Shown: in pieces, positions 13,201-22,627 of the stretch
Position numbering within the stretch: the stretch's first letter is position 1
Layout of the letters: each line of letters begins with the position of its first letter
Assembly: GCF_954871325.1 (NCBI RefSeq)
Contig: NC_088776.1
Span: 12,462,052-12,526,051, forward strand
DNA length: 64,000 bases
From: Gordionus sp. m RMFG-2023
Lineage: Eukaryota; Nematomorpha; Gordioida; Chordodea; Parachordodidae
Direction of reading: 5' to 3'
Position numbers and translations under genes: made by a program
The notes under the pieces: generated by a model
What the model saw: the letters and a program-made list of their open reading frames with translations, nothing else
The model's database searches: none
Told to the model about the DNA's origin: nothing

Positions 13201-16200
13201 ATGTGGTATGGTATTAGAAAGTTCAATAAAACTTTTGTGTAGATTAATTTAAAAAAAAAAAATGTATTTTTTTTTAAATTTAAAGAGACATTGTTGTGAA
13301 ACAATTAAAATTTTTTTTAATATTATGTGATAAAGAAAAAACTCTTAAATAAAAGTCGGTGGACCATAAAGGATTTTAAACTTTGACCTAGTGAAGAATT
13401 ATGTAAAATAAAAGAGTTTTAAAAAAGGATGGAATGTGATGTGATTATATTGTTTATAGTTTTAATAGTTATAATTATAAATTAAAATTTTTTTTATATA
13501 TCGGCATATCCTCGATTGTAGTGGCATTATATATATATTATAGTTTAGTATTTTTGCTATATGACATGTCTTAATATTTTTTTTTTGTGGTTCATATTAT
13601 TTTCTTAATGGATATAACGAAAATATATATATGTAATTTTAATAGTGATAATTATAAATTATTTTTTTTTATCTCTATTCGTATTCTTTTATTTTGTTTG
13701 TGGTCAATTATTTGTTTTATAATTGAACATTAAGGAAAAGAAAATAATTGTAAAGGATTGTTGAATTCAAATTTATATGTATTATAAAACAAACAAAATA
13801 TATTAATTATTATAATCTGCATGTCGAAAGAAGACAATTAAGAGTTAAAAGTCGATGATGTTCAAAGATAAGATTCGATAAATGACGAGGAAATAATCAA
13901 TGTCCTTAAAGAACGATAATTATAATGGAACACGTGGCCTATGAAGGGTGGGCGTGTTGTAGTTTTGTATTATTATGATATATATTTGTACATATATATT
14001 ATAAAATGTCAATCAAAAAGAATATATTTTATTTATTAGTTATTTTATCGAGAATTGATATTCAAACACTTGGTATTTTTTTGTTTACTTTTTTTACTTT
14101 TTTTACTTTTGACTTTTGATAAATATATATTATACGAGATAAATTTACTTGTTCTTGTTTTATGGAAATGAAAAGAAAAACTTTTATGAGATGGAAATTA
14201 TTTTAATTTGATGTTAATAATTTATTAAGTCGGAGATTTTATATGTAATTTAATTGATTTTTTGAAATATATTGTGAAACGAAAATTTTACTGTGAATAT
14301 TTTATTATGGAAATTGAAAAATTTAGAGTATATTTAAAAGTTTTATTGTGTTAAATATAAAACGTACTGTTCGTCACCTTAACTATTGTTGATCCCAACT
14401 TTGTATCCTTCTCGTTTGTAGCTTGCATTTTCCCATAATATTTGAATTTGTTTCCCATCGATGGATTTATTACTCCTAATGTCTTATCTTGACTTCCATT
14501 GGTTCTTTTTAACTTCCCATCATAACTAATAGGCGGCCACTGCCTATTTCCATACGGTTTAAATCTGGATTCTATCTCATTAATTTTATTATAATTTTGA
14601 TACGCTACCTCCGGCTGTATCCTATTATTTTTTCCACAAAAATAACTGGTTTCCGTGACTTCATCTGTTTCACTAAGATGATCTTCACGTTCCCGATTTT
14701 GTAACACATGTGTCGGAATATTACAATCTTTTATTTGATGTCCAAAACTTATAAACAACACTCATGTTACTTATTATTTTTTTTTTAAATATGTTACTTT
14801 TCAATTTTCTTAAATGAAGAAAATCCCTAATTAATTAACATTTTTAATACCCCTATGTAATTCATATATAACATTTATGTTTATAATTGTTTTTATTTAA
14901 AAAATTACACAGGGGTAATTTACAAATTATAAATATTTAAAAGGAGAAAATTCATTAATTATAATTTAAAAATTAAAATTTTTTTAAAAAAAAAGAATAT
15001 TAAAATGAGTTATAAAATAGAAACCAGCTAACAAATCATTTATGTGAAAATAGTTAAAAAAAGAAAAATGGGAATACGAAAACCTAAATCCGATATATTT
15101 AAAAGATGCTTTCGATGCCAAAGTTTTGGACATCAAATAAAAGATTGTAATATTCCGACACATGTGTTACAAAATCGGGAACATGAAGATCATCTTAGTG
15201 AAACAGATGAAGTCACGGGAACCAGTTATTTTCGTGGAAAAAATAATAGGATACAGCCGGAGGTAGCGTATCAAAATTATAATAAAATTAATGAGATAGA
15301 ATCCAGATTTAAACCGTATGGAAATAGGCAGTGGCCGCCTATTAGTTATGATGGGAAGTTAAAAAGAACCAATGGAAGTCAAGATAGGACATTAGGAGTA
15401 ATAAATCCATCGATGGGAAACAAATTCAAATATTATGGGAAAATGCAAGCTACAAACGAGAAGGATACAAAGTTGGGATCAACAATAGTTATCGTGACGA
15501 ACAGTACGAATTTTCAAGAGAAGTATAATTGTATGGAAACTGAAGAGGAAGAGATGTTAAAAGATAGAGAAGAAGACGTATAATGTAAAACTTATTTTCG
15601 CGTTTTTATTTTCTTTCACATGTCTTGGTCTTTTGTAAGGCGGACATGATATATATTATCAAATACATTTATTTAACATTATAAATATATGTCAATCAAT
15701 TTATAGTTGATAATTATAAAAATAATATAGATATTGATTGTTTTAATTTTTTATTAAATCGCGGATTGATTTAAAAATGAAAAGAATTGATTTTTGTGAA
15801 ATATATTAAAACAACGAAAATTGGATTGTGAATATTTTTTTATGGAAATTGAAAAATAAAGAATATATTTAAAAGTATTATTGTGTTAAATGTAAAACTC
15901 GCCACTTGATATTTTTTTTTAAATGTTTTTTTCTTTTTATAAAATTATACATTTGTATCAATCTTCTTTTTTAACTTAAATATTTTATTATATTCTTTAT
16001 ATTATAATGTTAATTTTTGAATAATAATATTTTATCATATTTGTATATGAATTTTAATAAAAAAATTGAATTTTTAAAAATATTTTTTTATATTTTTATT
16101 TTTTAGATTTCCTTTAATTTTTAATTTTCTTTGGCAATCAAACCTTTTTTATTATTATTGGTGAAATTGATTGTTTGGTTTTAATTTGAATGCCAAGCGA

Positions 16201-17701
16201 TAAATAAATTAGTAAAATATATAATCATATTTTTAAAATTTAATATTTATACAAACAAGCATTAGCTCATGCTTTAATCATTTTGAATATGTGTTTTTTC
16301 AAAGGAAGGATTTTGTCAGAGTTCAAAATCCTATTAACGAGAAGGAATTTATTTGTATTATAGAAAATGGAAAGAGAGGAGTAACTGAGGAGAATGCAAT
16401 TATTTTAGAAAGATGACGTGTATTCCAAAATTTAGAAGATATAAAATTATTAATGATTAATATAATTTTTTGTTTCTTAATATGTATACAACGTAATTGT
16501 ATAAAATATTTGATAAGTACGTGACGTGATATTAAGCGCACTAGCCCTAAACGTCGTATATATAGCAAAAGTTATATATACAACAGAGCAACGCTTGGTT
16601 CTCTTATGAAAAAACCCATCAAACTGGGATAAAAAATGGGAAAATAATTAAGAGGACCATCCACGATTTTTGGGCAGGCCGCAGTTACCTGTGCGCGTAA
16701 GTGGCAAAGCCACTCACTATTTAAACAATAAAACATAAGGAGAAAAAGTTTTGTGGGAAATGAAAAAAAAAGGAAAAAGATGGTTAATGACATAAAATAG
16801 AGAATTGGAAAAAATATGACAGGGAAATTAAAGAAATTATTTTTAAAAAGAGAAAATAGAGAACAAAAATTTAATTAAAAAAAATAAGACAGATTAGATG
16901 AATAGAGATTAAAATTGACTTATAGAGATAGCAAAAAATAATACCCAAAAATTTAAGAAAAATCATATTTTAGGGTTATAAAATGACAAGAAAAATAATA
17001 ATTTTTTTGAATGGGAATTTCCTTTTTTGATTGTCACTTTTCTTTTCTCTGAGACTTTTCCTTTTTGAACGGACTTTTTCCATTTTTGATTGACACTTTT
17101 CCTATTTTGGTCCGACCCTTTCTTATATGCTTCACTTTTCCTTTTTTGAATTGAGAATTTTCATTTTTGGATGGGAAACCCTTTATATATAGAGTAGCAA
17201 AATGTCTTAATATGATAGAAAAAAGACTCTAAAAGATGGAAAAAAGTACGGAAAAATAACACAAAATATGCTTAAAGCACATGTTAAATGAGGAAAATTA
17301 TTTAAAAAAATACAGAATGCACGTAAAATATCAAAAAAATGACGAATAAATTTCCCTGCATTTTACCACAATAAAGATATTTTTTGCTCCCCCCCCCTGG
17401 TCCCCCTAATTGTGTGAGCTTAATTTTATATGTATTTTTAAAATAATAACTATTTGTTGCTCTGTTTTCATATTTGTCATGTCCCCAAACACAAGATTTG
17501 GTCAAATTTTCAGCCCTAGCAGCTCCCTCTTTATTCCATACCTAATATAATGAAATATATGATTTTATAAAATAGCTATTTAGTTAGTCTGTTTAATTAC
17601 TAATTCAAACATGGCGCTTGATGGGGGATTGACATTAGATCTTGCATTATTGTGAATTTTAAGAATGAATTGAATTTCTGTTGCATTTGGAATAAGCGCA
17701 T
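1202..17701 (-). CDS. CAP/CRISP-like secreted protein gene, four exons visible
   Basis: Minus-strand gene with coding exons 17601-17701, 17451-17541, 8963-9108 and 1202-1287; the junction phases (0, 1, 0) agree. In order it carries the CAP helix start EIQFILKIHNNARS, then AARAENL and CVWGHDK, then GQNLY, WHNE, FTFG and GHYTQ, then IVWGTT and YACNYYPG. GHYTQ+IVW and YACNYYPG are the two classic CAP signatures. Of the usual His-Glu-Glu-His tetrad, the first Glu appears as Gln (GQN rather than GEN). CAP proteins are normally secreted and disulfide-bonded; Cys occurs at CVWGH, GCG, HNC and ACNY. The signal-peptide exon (upstream of 17701) and the end of the protein (after the Gly codon split at 1202) are not seen. 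The last two introns are about 7.7 and 8.3 kb and full of transposons. The family is clear; the ligand or function is unknown. Confidence 0.85.
1288..1779. other. Intronic AT-rich sequence of the CAP gene
   Basis: No coding or RNA feature seen. It lies inside the last visible CAP intron. Confidence 0.4.
1780..2210 (+). mobile_element. Short hAT remnant (family B)
   Basis: Starts with a C-rich subterminal segment (runs of CCCCC and the words AACCTGGCC, AGCCCCCAG) like the left end of the hAT at 2767-5108. Around 2037-2180 it encodes LDNFSAEAL and, after a stop, INSSNIISQTYDGANVMSG. That is the second-Asp region of hAT transposases (YDGAxxMSG) and is close to the matching part of the 2767-5108 copy (INSTNMINQAYDGSNV). 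It is internally deleted, has stops, and is cut off at ~2210 where unrelated sequence starts. Confidence 0.7.
2211..2758. other. Unassigned repeat-like sequence
   Basis: Holds G/C-rich patches typical of transposon ends (2226-2260, 2322-2332) but no transposase motif. The minus-strand open frame at 2215-2463 resembles nothing known. Confidence 0.3.
3755..4135 (+). pseudogene. hAT transposase core fragment
   Basis: 126-codon open stretch. Residues ~12-24 (MPFLVDVTKDALG) match the first catalytic Asp region, and ~79-93 (NMINQAYDGSNVISV) the second Asp region (usual consensus YDGAxxMSG). The tail is probably intron, because TTTTTTTAG at 4133-4142 is followed by GGCGGTTTAACG, which also occurs in the copy at 5383. 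It is short next to the several hundred residues of an intact transposase, and the N-terminal zinc finger is missing. Confidence 0.65.
4713..4937 (+). pseudogene. hAT transposase C-terminal fragment
   Basis: Encodes CYSAAIIIGVTTASCVTSFS then IIKRVLSSTIGSMKDQSKQN. This aligns with the hAT dimerisation motif (TSCTAERVMSKIKLIKTRLS in the intact element at 33408). A related but more decayed piece lies at ~6290-6440. Confidence 0.65.
5250..6630 (+). mobile_element. Decayed hAT copy (family B)
   Basis: Matches the 3' half of the element at 2767-5108: the TTTTTTTAGGCG acceptor-like junction at 5379, a 'gtagatacgaatatattggatgctaaaaatt' equivalent near 5658, an internal run of transposase words, CYSAVIIIGVSAVSCEASF near 6280-6345, and a C-rich end near 6585-6605. 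It has many stops and no clean terminal repeats. It lies directly after the previous copy, in the same CAP intron. Confidence 0.65.
6880..8480 (+). mobile_element. hAT fossil of another family, split by a MITE
   Basis: Reading across a 365-bp insertion (7029-7393), the plus strand gives QIYTITTDNSTNLIKIVKLY, the second-Asp region of hAT transposases (TxDNxxN). Near 7600-7690 it gives SHTLQRGGDYALKNYSV, the conserved HTLQL/ALK block. Later parts (7720-8480) are too decayed to assign. There are multiple stops and no intact ends. Confidence 0.6.
7029..7393. mobile_element. hAT-type MITE with 8-bp target duplication
   Basis: A 365-bp non-coding element flanked by exact ACTATAAC repeats (7021-7028 and 7394-7401). 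Its ends are imperfect inverted repeats (left CAGGCGTGTAATGG, right read inward CATAGGCGTATCCAGG) with G/C-rich subterminal parts. Removing it restores an uninterrupted TITTDN reading frame in the surrounding hAT fossil, which supports the boundaries. Confidence 0.75.
8963..9108 (-). CDS. CAP gene exon C (central CAP core)
   Basis: After an acceptor ATTATTAG the exon reads KYEKGGQNLYITSGTSNWKN and on to HWHNETRMFTFG and VGHYTQ, ending at CACAA|GTAAAA. It contains the central CAP residues: Gln in place of the first Glu (GQN), Glu of WHNE, and His of GHYTQ. Phase 1 in, phase 0 out, matching its neighbours. Confidence 0.87.
9109..10030. other. Intronic sequence without recognised features
   Basis: Part of the CAP intron 9109-17450. 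A G/C-rich patch at 9195-9222 looks like a transposon terminus. The minus-strand 70-codon frame at 9507-9719 has no recognisable content. Confidence 0.35.
10060..10520 (+). mobile_element. LINE fragment, 3' half of RT protein with endonuclease-like motif
   Basis: The plus strand gives SLLRSLNFNNSGHE, then LDTYPSILNNPLIDNDAFRY and AINLRLGVPFL, and near 10380-10490 a PDGKTIVPF...MGKPLWDFTD...APSN run. These correspond to the post-RT region of the LINE at 23990-26065 (LSDRLGGHEWLESLPS; PDGMTTLPWALGKSFIWDYT). The PD...D spacing resembles a restriction-like endonuclease of R2-type LINEs. Stops and frame shifts are present, so it is a dead fragment in a CAP intron. Confidence 0.65.
10731..10987 (+). 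repeat. 5' LTR
   Basis: 257 bp, starting TGATATATATTATC and ending GTTAAATGTAAAA; near-identical to 15647-15897. The last ~85 bp is repeated again at 11019-11103. Confidence 0.85.
10989..11011 (+). promoter_or_regulatory. Primer-binding site complementary to tRNA-His
   Basis: TGGTGCCGTGACCAGGAT followed by TCGAA. This is the exact reverse complement of the 3' end of a typical animal tRNA-His (T-arm TTCGAATCC, acceptor GTCACGGCA, CCA). It lies one base after the LTR. A weaker, divergent echo occurs at ~11188-11220. Confidence 0.8.
11737..12288 (+). pseudogene. Gag-like segment with CCHC zinc knuckles (LTR fossil)
   Basis: 183-codon open stretch. The N-terminal two thirds is Lys/Asn/Glu-rich and probably coiled coil (ILREIREMKENMKNLSRDVS). 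Two CX2CX4HX4C knuckles follow (CELCGRRGHIGKNC and CHRCGFVGHIKRNC), typical nucleocapsid RNA-binding motifs. A third knuckle-like motif follows near 12376. The short leader at 11456-11641 is of the same composition. Treated as the gag remnant of the 10731-15897 element. Confidence 0.75.
12506..13036 (+). pseudogene. Retropepsin-like segment (LTR fossil)
   Basis: An Asn/Lys-rich stretch ending in a retropepsin-like block: KFGGQMVEMLFDT then ISIMSSENFYKYC. This fits the position of protease after nucleocapsid in Ty3-like elements. No reverse transcriptase follows. Confidence 0.6.
13037..13948. other. Non-coding interior of the LTR fossil
   Basis: AT-rich, no recognised protein motif. It ends in a purine-rich tract (GAAGGGTGGGCG, 13937-13948) that could be the polypurine tract before the LTR-like segment that follows. 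Confidence 0.4.
13949..14357 (+). repeat. Third, divergent LTR-like segment
   Basis: The end of this segment (14225-14357) follows the same order of words as the terminal repeats at 10731 and 15647: TTTATTAAGTCG..GATT, GAAATATATTGTGAAACGAAAATT, TATGGAAATTGAAAAAT, AGTATATTTAAAAGT, GTGTTAAATATAAAAC. It begins TGTTGTAG right after a purine-rich tract. It may be the original 3' LTR of a gag-bearing element, with later material added downstream. Confidence 0.5.
14363..14750 (-). repeat. Palindrome arm 1 (nucleocapsid-like sequence, minus strand)
   Basis: 388 bp, the inverted copy of 15121-15508 with no length difference. Read on the minus strand it encodes FGHQIKDCNIPTHVLQNRE and GNRQWPPISYDGKLKRTNGS, nearly identical to arm 2. 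Only about five residue differences are visible across the arm. Confidence 0.85.
15044..15583 (+). pseudogene. Nucleocapsid-like open frame containing palindrome arm 2
   Basis: 179-codon open stretch with one CCHC knuckle (CFRCQSFGHQIKDC, residues ~22-35), a basic start (KIVKKRKMGIRKPKS) and an acidic end (METEEEEMLKDREED). Positions 15121-15508 form arm 2 of the palindrome with 14363-14750; the spacer is 370 bp. This looks like the tail of a Gag-like protein of a second element related to the surrounding LTR fossil. It belongs to the fossil and has no other visible role. Confidence 0.6.
15647..15897 (+). repeat. 3' LTR
   Basis: 251 bp direct repeat of 10731-10987, followed by the 5-bp target duplicate CTCGC. 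Confidence 0.85.
15903..17450. other. Intronic sequence with a degenerate pyrimidine-rich tandem repeat
   Basis: CAP intron. Between about 17028 and 17175 the motif 'cacttttccttttttga' recurs five or six times at irregular spacing. C-run sequences at 17390-17406 look like a transposon end. No gene is supported. Confidence 0.45.
17451..17541 (-). CDS. CAP gene exon B
   Basis: After an acceptor TATTAG the exon reads VWNKEGAARAENL then TKSCVWGHDKYENRATN. This matches the CAP segment WNxELAxxAxNxxxxCxxxHDK and contains the first tetrad His. It ends AATA|GTTATT (phase 1), which supplies the base needed by the exon at 8963-9108. Confidence 0.8.
17601..17701 (-). CDS. CAP gene exon A (start of CAP domain)
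   Basis: After an acceptor TTTTATTTGCAG the exon reads ALIPNATEIQFILKIHNNAR then SNVNPPSSAMFEL and ends GAATTA|GTAATT in phase 0, joining exon B as MFEL-VWNKE. HNxxR and PxxxM are typical of the CAP N-terminus. The exon begins with two bases of a codon, so a further upstream exon with the signal peptide is expected; I did not find it. Confidence 0.8.
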
Positions 17702-19162
17702 CTGCAAATAAAACATATTAGGCAATTAATTTTAAATAAGAAAAGTGTACAAGTTTTCAGGGAACTGAACCATTATGCTCAGAGGTTATTCAGGCAGGGT
17801 CCACTCCATAGGGGCCCAAGATAGTTATTCGAATTGGAAGGTTGACTATGAAGGCTATCGATATTTGAATAAAATTGGAGGGAGGTAGGGAGTATTTTTG
17901 ATTTGAATTTTTTTTTTCCGTTAATTTTAATTAAGTAAAAGGGGAGGGGTAAGATTTGGAGGGTAATAAACATCTTGAGTAGGATATTATTGTCATTGAC
18001 TTAGGGGGCAGGAGAGAAGATTCTGGATTCTGGTGCAATTTTTTTTTAGAAGTCAGGTTCAGTTACTTACAGTTACTTACAGTTAAAATACTAAAAATAA
18101 GGTTAATTAAAATTCTTTCTTTTGATTAAAAGTTTTAAAAAAATACGTGTGTTCTAATTGAACTTATACCCTTCTTGTTTTAACTAAATTTATCAATTTC
18201 TAAAAATACATGACACAAAAAAATGATTTAGCTTTTAATCAAAATACATTTTATAAGGTTTGGCTTATATTTTAATATTTTAAAAAATCTAAATAAATCA
18301 TTTATCAATGGCAATTTTTGAATTTAACAAATTTGACTTGACCAAATATATATTCTTGCTGTATAGTATGCCAACATTGTAAATTTTTATCATTTTATAT
18401 ATAAATTAGAAAAATATACATAAGTTCATAGCAAAAATTATCTGAAATTCACTGGGTAAGTATACTCTACATAATCTGGAATACATATCGTCAAATTAGA
18501 TTTTATTTTTCTAATTTTAAAATTGCTTTAAGTAAATAATTTAAAATTGAGATATTCCTAATCTTAATAAATTCCATATTCGAATCGAATTATTTTGCCT
18601 GCTATCCGTAAAATACGAATCGGATAACGAATAATTTGTTTTATGCTTATTTCTTTGCACCGAAAAAATATATGAATAACAGATAATATTTATTTAATGT
18701 ACAAACTTAAAATAACTAAAATTAAGTGTCCTAATTAAAAATCTGTTTAGCCTTTCTAAACAAAAATACGCTTTAAAAATAAGACTAATAGGGACACGGT
18801 CTTCGTATTTATAACGATTTCAAATAAATTCAGATACTTTTTATTTTTTATAAATTGAATATGAAATCCAATATTTATTTATATTTATTTTGTAATCCAC
18901 GTTGCGAAAAAAAATAAATACAGATCATATCAGTTTAATCCTATTTTATAGAAGATATAAATTCCATTCTCACAGATAATTTTTTATTAGCATATTTTTA
19001 GCAGAATATCTGGAAGTACCCTCCACATCCAAAAAGTATTTAAGCATATTAGAGGGAATAGAAATAATTATTTCATTATAAAAATAAATAATAAGTGAAA
19101 AAAATAGGTTAAAATTGCAGAGAGGCGTAATAACGAAATTATTTTCTCAAATAGTTTGTGTC
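17702..19162. other. AT-rich sequence with no supported gene
   Basis: Upstream of the CAP exons. A small direct repeat (agttacttac twice, 18060-18081) is the only structure noticed. Confidence 0.35.
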
Positions 19163-20395
19163 AGGGTTGGAAAGTCGGTCAATTGACCGGCCAAATTCGG
19201 TAAATTGACCGGTCAATTGACAGAAGGAGTATTTGACCTGGTCAAATACGGTCAAATACTCTAAAATGTTATTGGTAAAATATTTATTAAATGAACTAAT
19301 ATGTATTTAAAGCATTATCAATCTAATTTATTTACAAATTATTTTAAAATATATTTGTATCATCAAGGCATCGATTTAATTATAATTTTATATAATAAAA
19401 TATAAAATTTTCATATTAAAATATTAAAAAATTTTCTCATTATTAATTTGATTGGATCTAAATATATAAATAAATATAATAACTTAAGCATGGTTTGAGA
19501 AAATTACTAATTGCCAATTTATATTACATTATGCACAATTTTCCAAACAATATGGGCATCATCAATAAGATGTAATGAGCAAATACAAATATGCAAGAAA
19601 GCTCTGAAAGCAGCTGTTAAAGAAGTTGGATATTTGTCTGGGAGAAATTACCAATAATATATTAAATGATTTTTTGGACAAAAAATTTAAAATTTTAAAC
19701 TATTCATAAAAACATTTAGATATCTTATTGACCTTAGTTCACGTAAAAAACGAGATACTAATTTAGAAAACACATAATAAAATCTTGTTCATGATTTTAT
19801 AATTTGCCAAACTAAAAAAAAATATTAAGATAAGTTTGAAAAAGAAAACAATCCAAATGCATGTTCTCACACTGCACTGCTGATTATTGATTCCCAATAG
19901 AGCATCTTATTTGAGTTTGATGAAGCATATGACATAATAAATAAGTCGTTTTATAAAGAGATGATTATCAAAATATTTTAAGTGATATCATAAATTTCAG
20001 AGGTAAAAGCGGCATATTTAATAGCCATGTGGAAACCAGTAACTTTCATAAAAAACAATCAGATTTCTGGCTCAAGTTGTTGGAATGGGCTTTGTTCACT
20101 TTGAATATTGAGAGAAGTGTCTAAGAAATCCGATTGAAGATCTCGACAACCAGAAAATTGTTAGGAGTATATCATAACCTAATTTTGATTAAAAAATGTT
20201 AAAGAAAATGATAAGATTGAATAGAAATTAGAACAAGGCTCTGCCATTGAGAGCGAAACATTAATTATAGAATTTAGAAAATAATTTAATATATATATAC
20301 TTTTTTACAATTATATATAAAATAGAATTTGTCCTAAAAAACATTTATTTGAATTTGACCACATTTGACCTGGTTTGTGTAGACAGGGCAGACGT
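19163..20395. mobile_element. hAT-like element with GGTCAA subterminal repeats
   Basis: The left end CAGGGTTGGAAAG is a common hAT terminus. It is followed by clustered GGTCAATTGACCGG palindromes and GGTCAAATA repeats (19176-19256). The right side (20345-20378) has the same word inverted: TTTGACCACATTTGACCTGG. The interior holds a decayed frame (ASSIRCNEQIQICKKALKAA near 19550-19610). The right terminal repeat is not recognisable. Superfamily by ends only. Confidence 0.45.
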
Positions 20396-21101
20396 GTTAA
20401 TTCGGCTATTTTGCCTTAAGTTTGTTATAACTTATCAATGTACTCATTTTTTTTCTTCTAATGTATACCTTCTATAATCTTAGTCAGGTATATAAGCAAG
20501 GGAGATCTGGCACAATTAATATTATATGAAATACATAAATATAAATATATTATATGAAATGCATAAATATAATATCTCAATTTATTATTGGATTCATTTA
20601 TTTTAATTATTTTATAAGCATCCTAATTATCTATGTTGGAATCCTAATTTCATTATGTGGGTGATCTCACTATAGATAGATGATATTTTATATTACTTAA
20701 TGTGAATGTTAATCCATAATTTTATATACATTTATAATTGAAGGATTAATTTAACGTTTCTTTTAAAAATATGATAGAGCCAGTCATAACTAAGTTGGTA
20801 TAAATATTTATTTCTAAAAGGTTTTCACCTAAGTAATTCTATTTAAATACTTTCCTTAATCTTTAGATATTATTTTTATAGGTAATTAATATTTATATTT
20901 ACAATACATATTTCAAAAATGTACTTGAATTTTTATATCAAATACTATTTTTAAAGTATGTATTTTTATTAAAATCGATTTATTAAAAAATTTGCCAAAC
21001 CCTGATTACTTCTATATACTTTTTTAATTCAAGTAAATACTAAATACAAAAAGGTAATTGTATTTTTAGTATTTAAAATACAAGTATTTGGGAATCGCGA
21101 T
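20396..21101. other. AT-rich sequence with a possible hAT terminus
   Basis: No gene. TTTGCCAAACCCTG at 20991-21004 looks like an isolated right end of a hAT-type MITE. Confidence 0.3.
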
Positions 21102-21319
21102 CAGGGCTTAACAAAAATCTTCAAATGCGTATTTGAAGATTTTTTCGCCCAAAATTTTGATCGAATCTTTAAAGATCAAAAAAATTGAAGATCTTTTCGT
21201 AAAAAAAAATGTTGAACACGCTCAAAATTTTTATTACAAAAAAATCTTCACATTTTTTGATCTTCAAAAGAGAAAGGATCTTTGAAGATTTTTAAATTTT
21301 GATCATATGTTAAACCCTG
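21102..21319. mobile_element. Small MITE with CAGGG(C/T)TTAACA ends
   Basis: 218 bp. Left end CAGGGCTTAACA; right end TGTTAAACCCTG is its inverse with one mismatch. The interior has repeated and inverted 'aaaatcttcaaat'/'gatctttgaagat' words and can fold back. No exact target duplication: the flanks ATCGCGAT and CACGATAC only partly agree. Confidence 0.65.
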
Positions 21320-22627
21320 CACGATACTGCCCAACCTTGAGTATGTATTATATAATTTGTGATTAAATTACATTATTAACCTAAAGATCGATAAAAAAAA
21401 AGATTTATTCAATTATTAACATTACATTTAATTTCCATCTTTTATCCTAAACTCCTTTTGGATTCCTGTAAAACTTTAAATAAAATTTTTTAAGAATCTA
21501 CTAATTCAAATGAAGAAAAAGATTGTTCTCTAGTCTAGAATTTACAGATTTTAATAATTTAAGAATTTATATAAAAAAAAGTCTCGAATTATCATCTGCA
21601 AAATTAAAATATTACTTGTCGTTATAAATAACATTAGAATAAAAGTGTAGAGAATTGTCATATACATGGCCAATTAATATTGGGTTAAAGCGTCTATAAA
21701 TTTATACCATTTAAAAAAAAATTTATTAATCAAAATTTAAAACTTGAATTAAATATATTATGTTGATAATAATAATAATTTTTAGATTTTTTAAAAAAAA
21801 TCTGAATCAGCAGATTTTTTTGGTTAATATTAGATGAAAGGTGAGTTAAAGTTGTTTAAGACCTATTTACAATATAAATGTAAATTTAATTAAAGCTTTT
21901 ATCAATTCCTAGTGCAGGCAAAATATTTGGGTAAAAGGGTGTTTTGGGTGGTTTGTTTTGACCATATGTTTTACGGGTATTTTTCGGTCCCCTCTTTGTA
22001 AAATTTGGACAGGATTAGATTTCAAAAAATTTTAATTTTTTTAAAAGAAAAAAAACCCGTTCATACCATGTTTAATAAATTAACTCTTATTCTGTTATAA
22101 AGTTAATGCGAATTCGCTGCGAAGTATACAAAATATGTTGTATTTTTTTATTCTTCCCCGCGAATTCACTCGAACTGTGAATTCAAGGTTAAACTTTGAA
22201 AAATAAATAAAATAACAGTTTATAATGGCATATATTTTGTCAAGAAAATCCTTATTAACTTAAATTATATATATGAAAACTGATAAATTTGGACTCCCTC
22301 CCACTCCCAGATCGGTAGCTAGCTATAAAGCACTACTTTAAAAATAATAGCGATAGCTGTAGTGCATTTTCTTTTAGAGAATAGCTAAGTATCACGTTAT
22401 TTCGCTATATAATGAATACATTAAAATTACTAAAATTGATTTATAATTTCATAACTAATTTTAAAACATGATCTTAACATTTTATTCATTTTTGAAATTT
22501 AAATTATATTTCAAATTCTGCATTATAAATCTACATATCATATGGGAAAGAATTTTGAGACAGATTACGACAAAATTTTGCTGGAAGATTATAATATAGA
22601 ATTTCTATTAGAAGTCTGAAAATGGCA
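21320..22627. other. AT-rich sequence with one dispersed repeat
   Basis: 22245-22315 (aagaaaatccttattaactt...aaaactgataaatttgga) recurs at 23400-23470. No coding content seen. Confidence 0.4.

Larger units (their letters stand above)
10731..15897 (+). mobile_element. LTR retroelement fossil, tRNA-His primed
   Basis: Direct terminal repeats 10731-10987 and 15647-15897 are flanked by CTCGC on both sides (10726-10730 and 15898-15902). Directly after the left repeat is a perfect primer-binding site for tRNA-His. Inside are a gag-like region with CCHC zinc knuckles, a retropepsin-like region, a third LTR-like segment and a large palindrome holding a second nucleocapsid-like sequence. No reverse transcriptase or integrase was recognised. 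It is broken and non-autonomous. The terminal repeats differ by about four substitutions and one 6-bp indel, so insertion looks fairly recent. Confidence 0.85.

Noticed and set aside
16640-16725. Possible CAP-like words (AAVTCARKW) on the plus strand
   Set aside because: Wrong strand relative to the CAP exons and no splice-consistent neighbours; chance similarity is likely.
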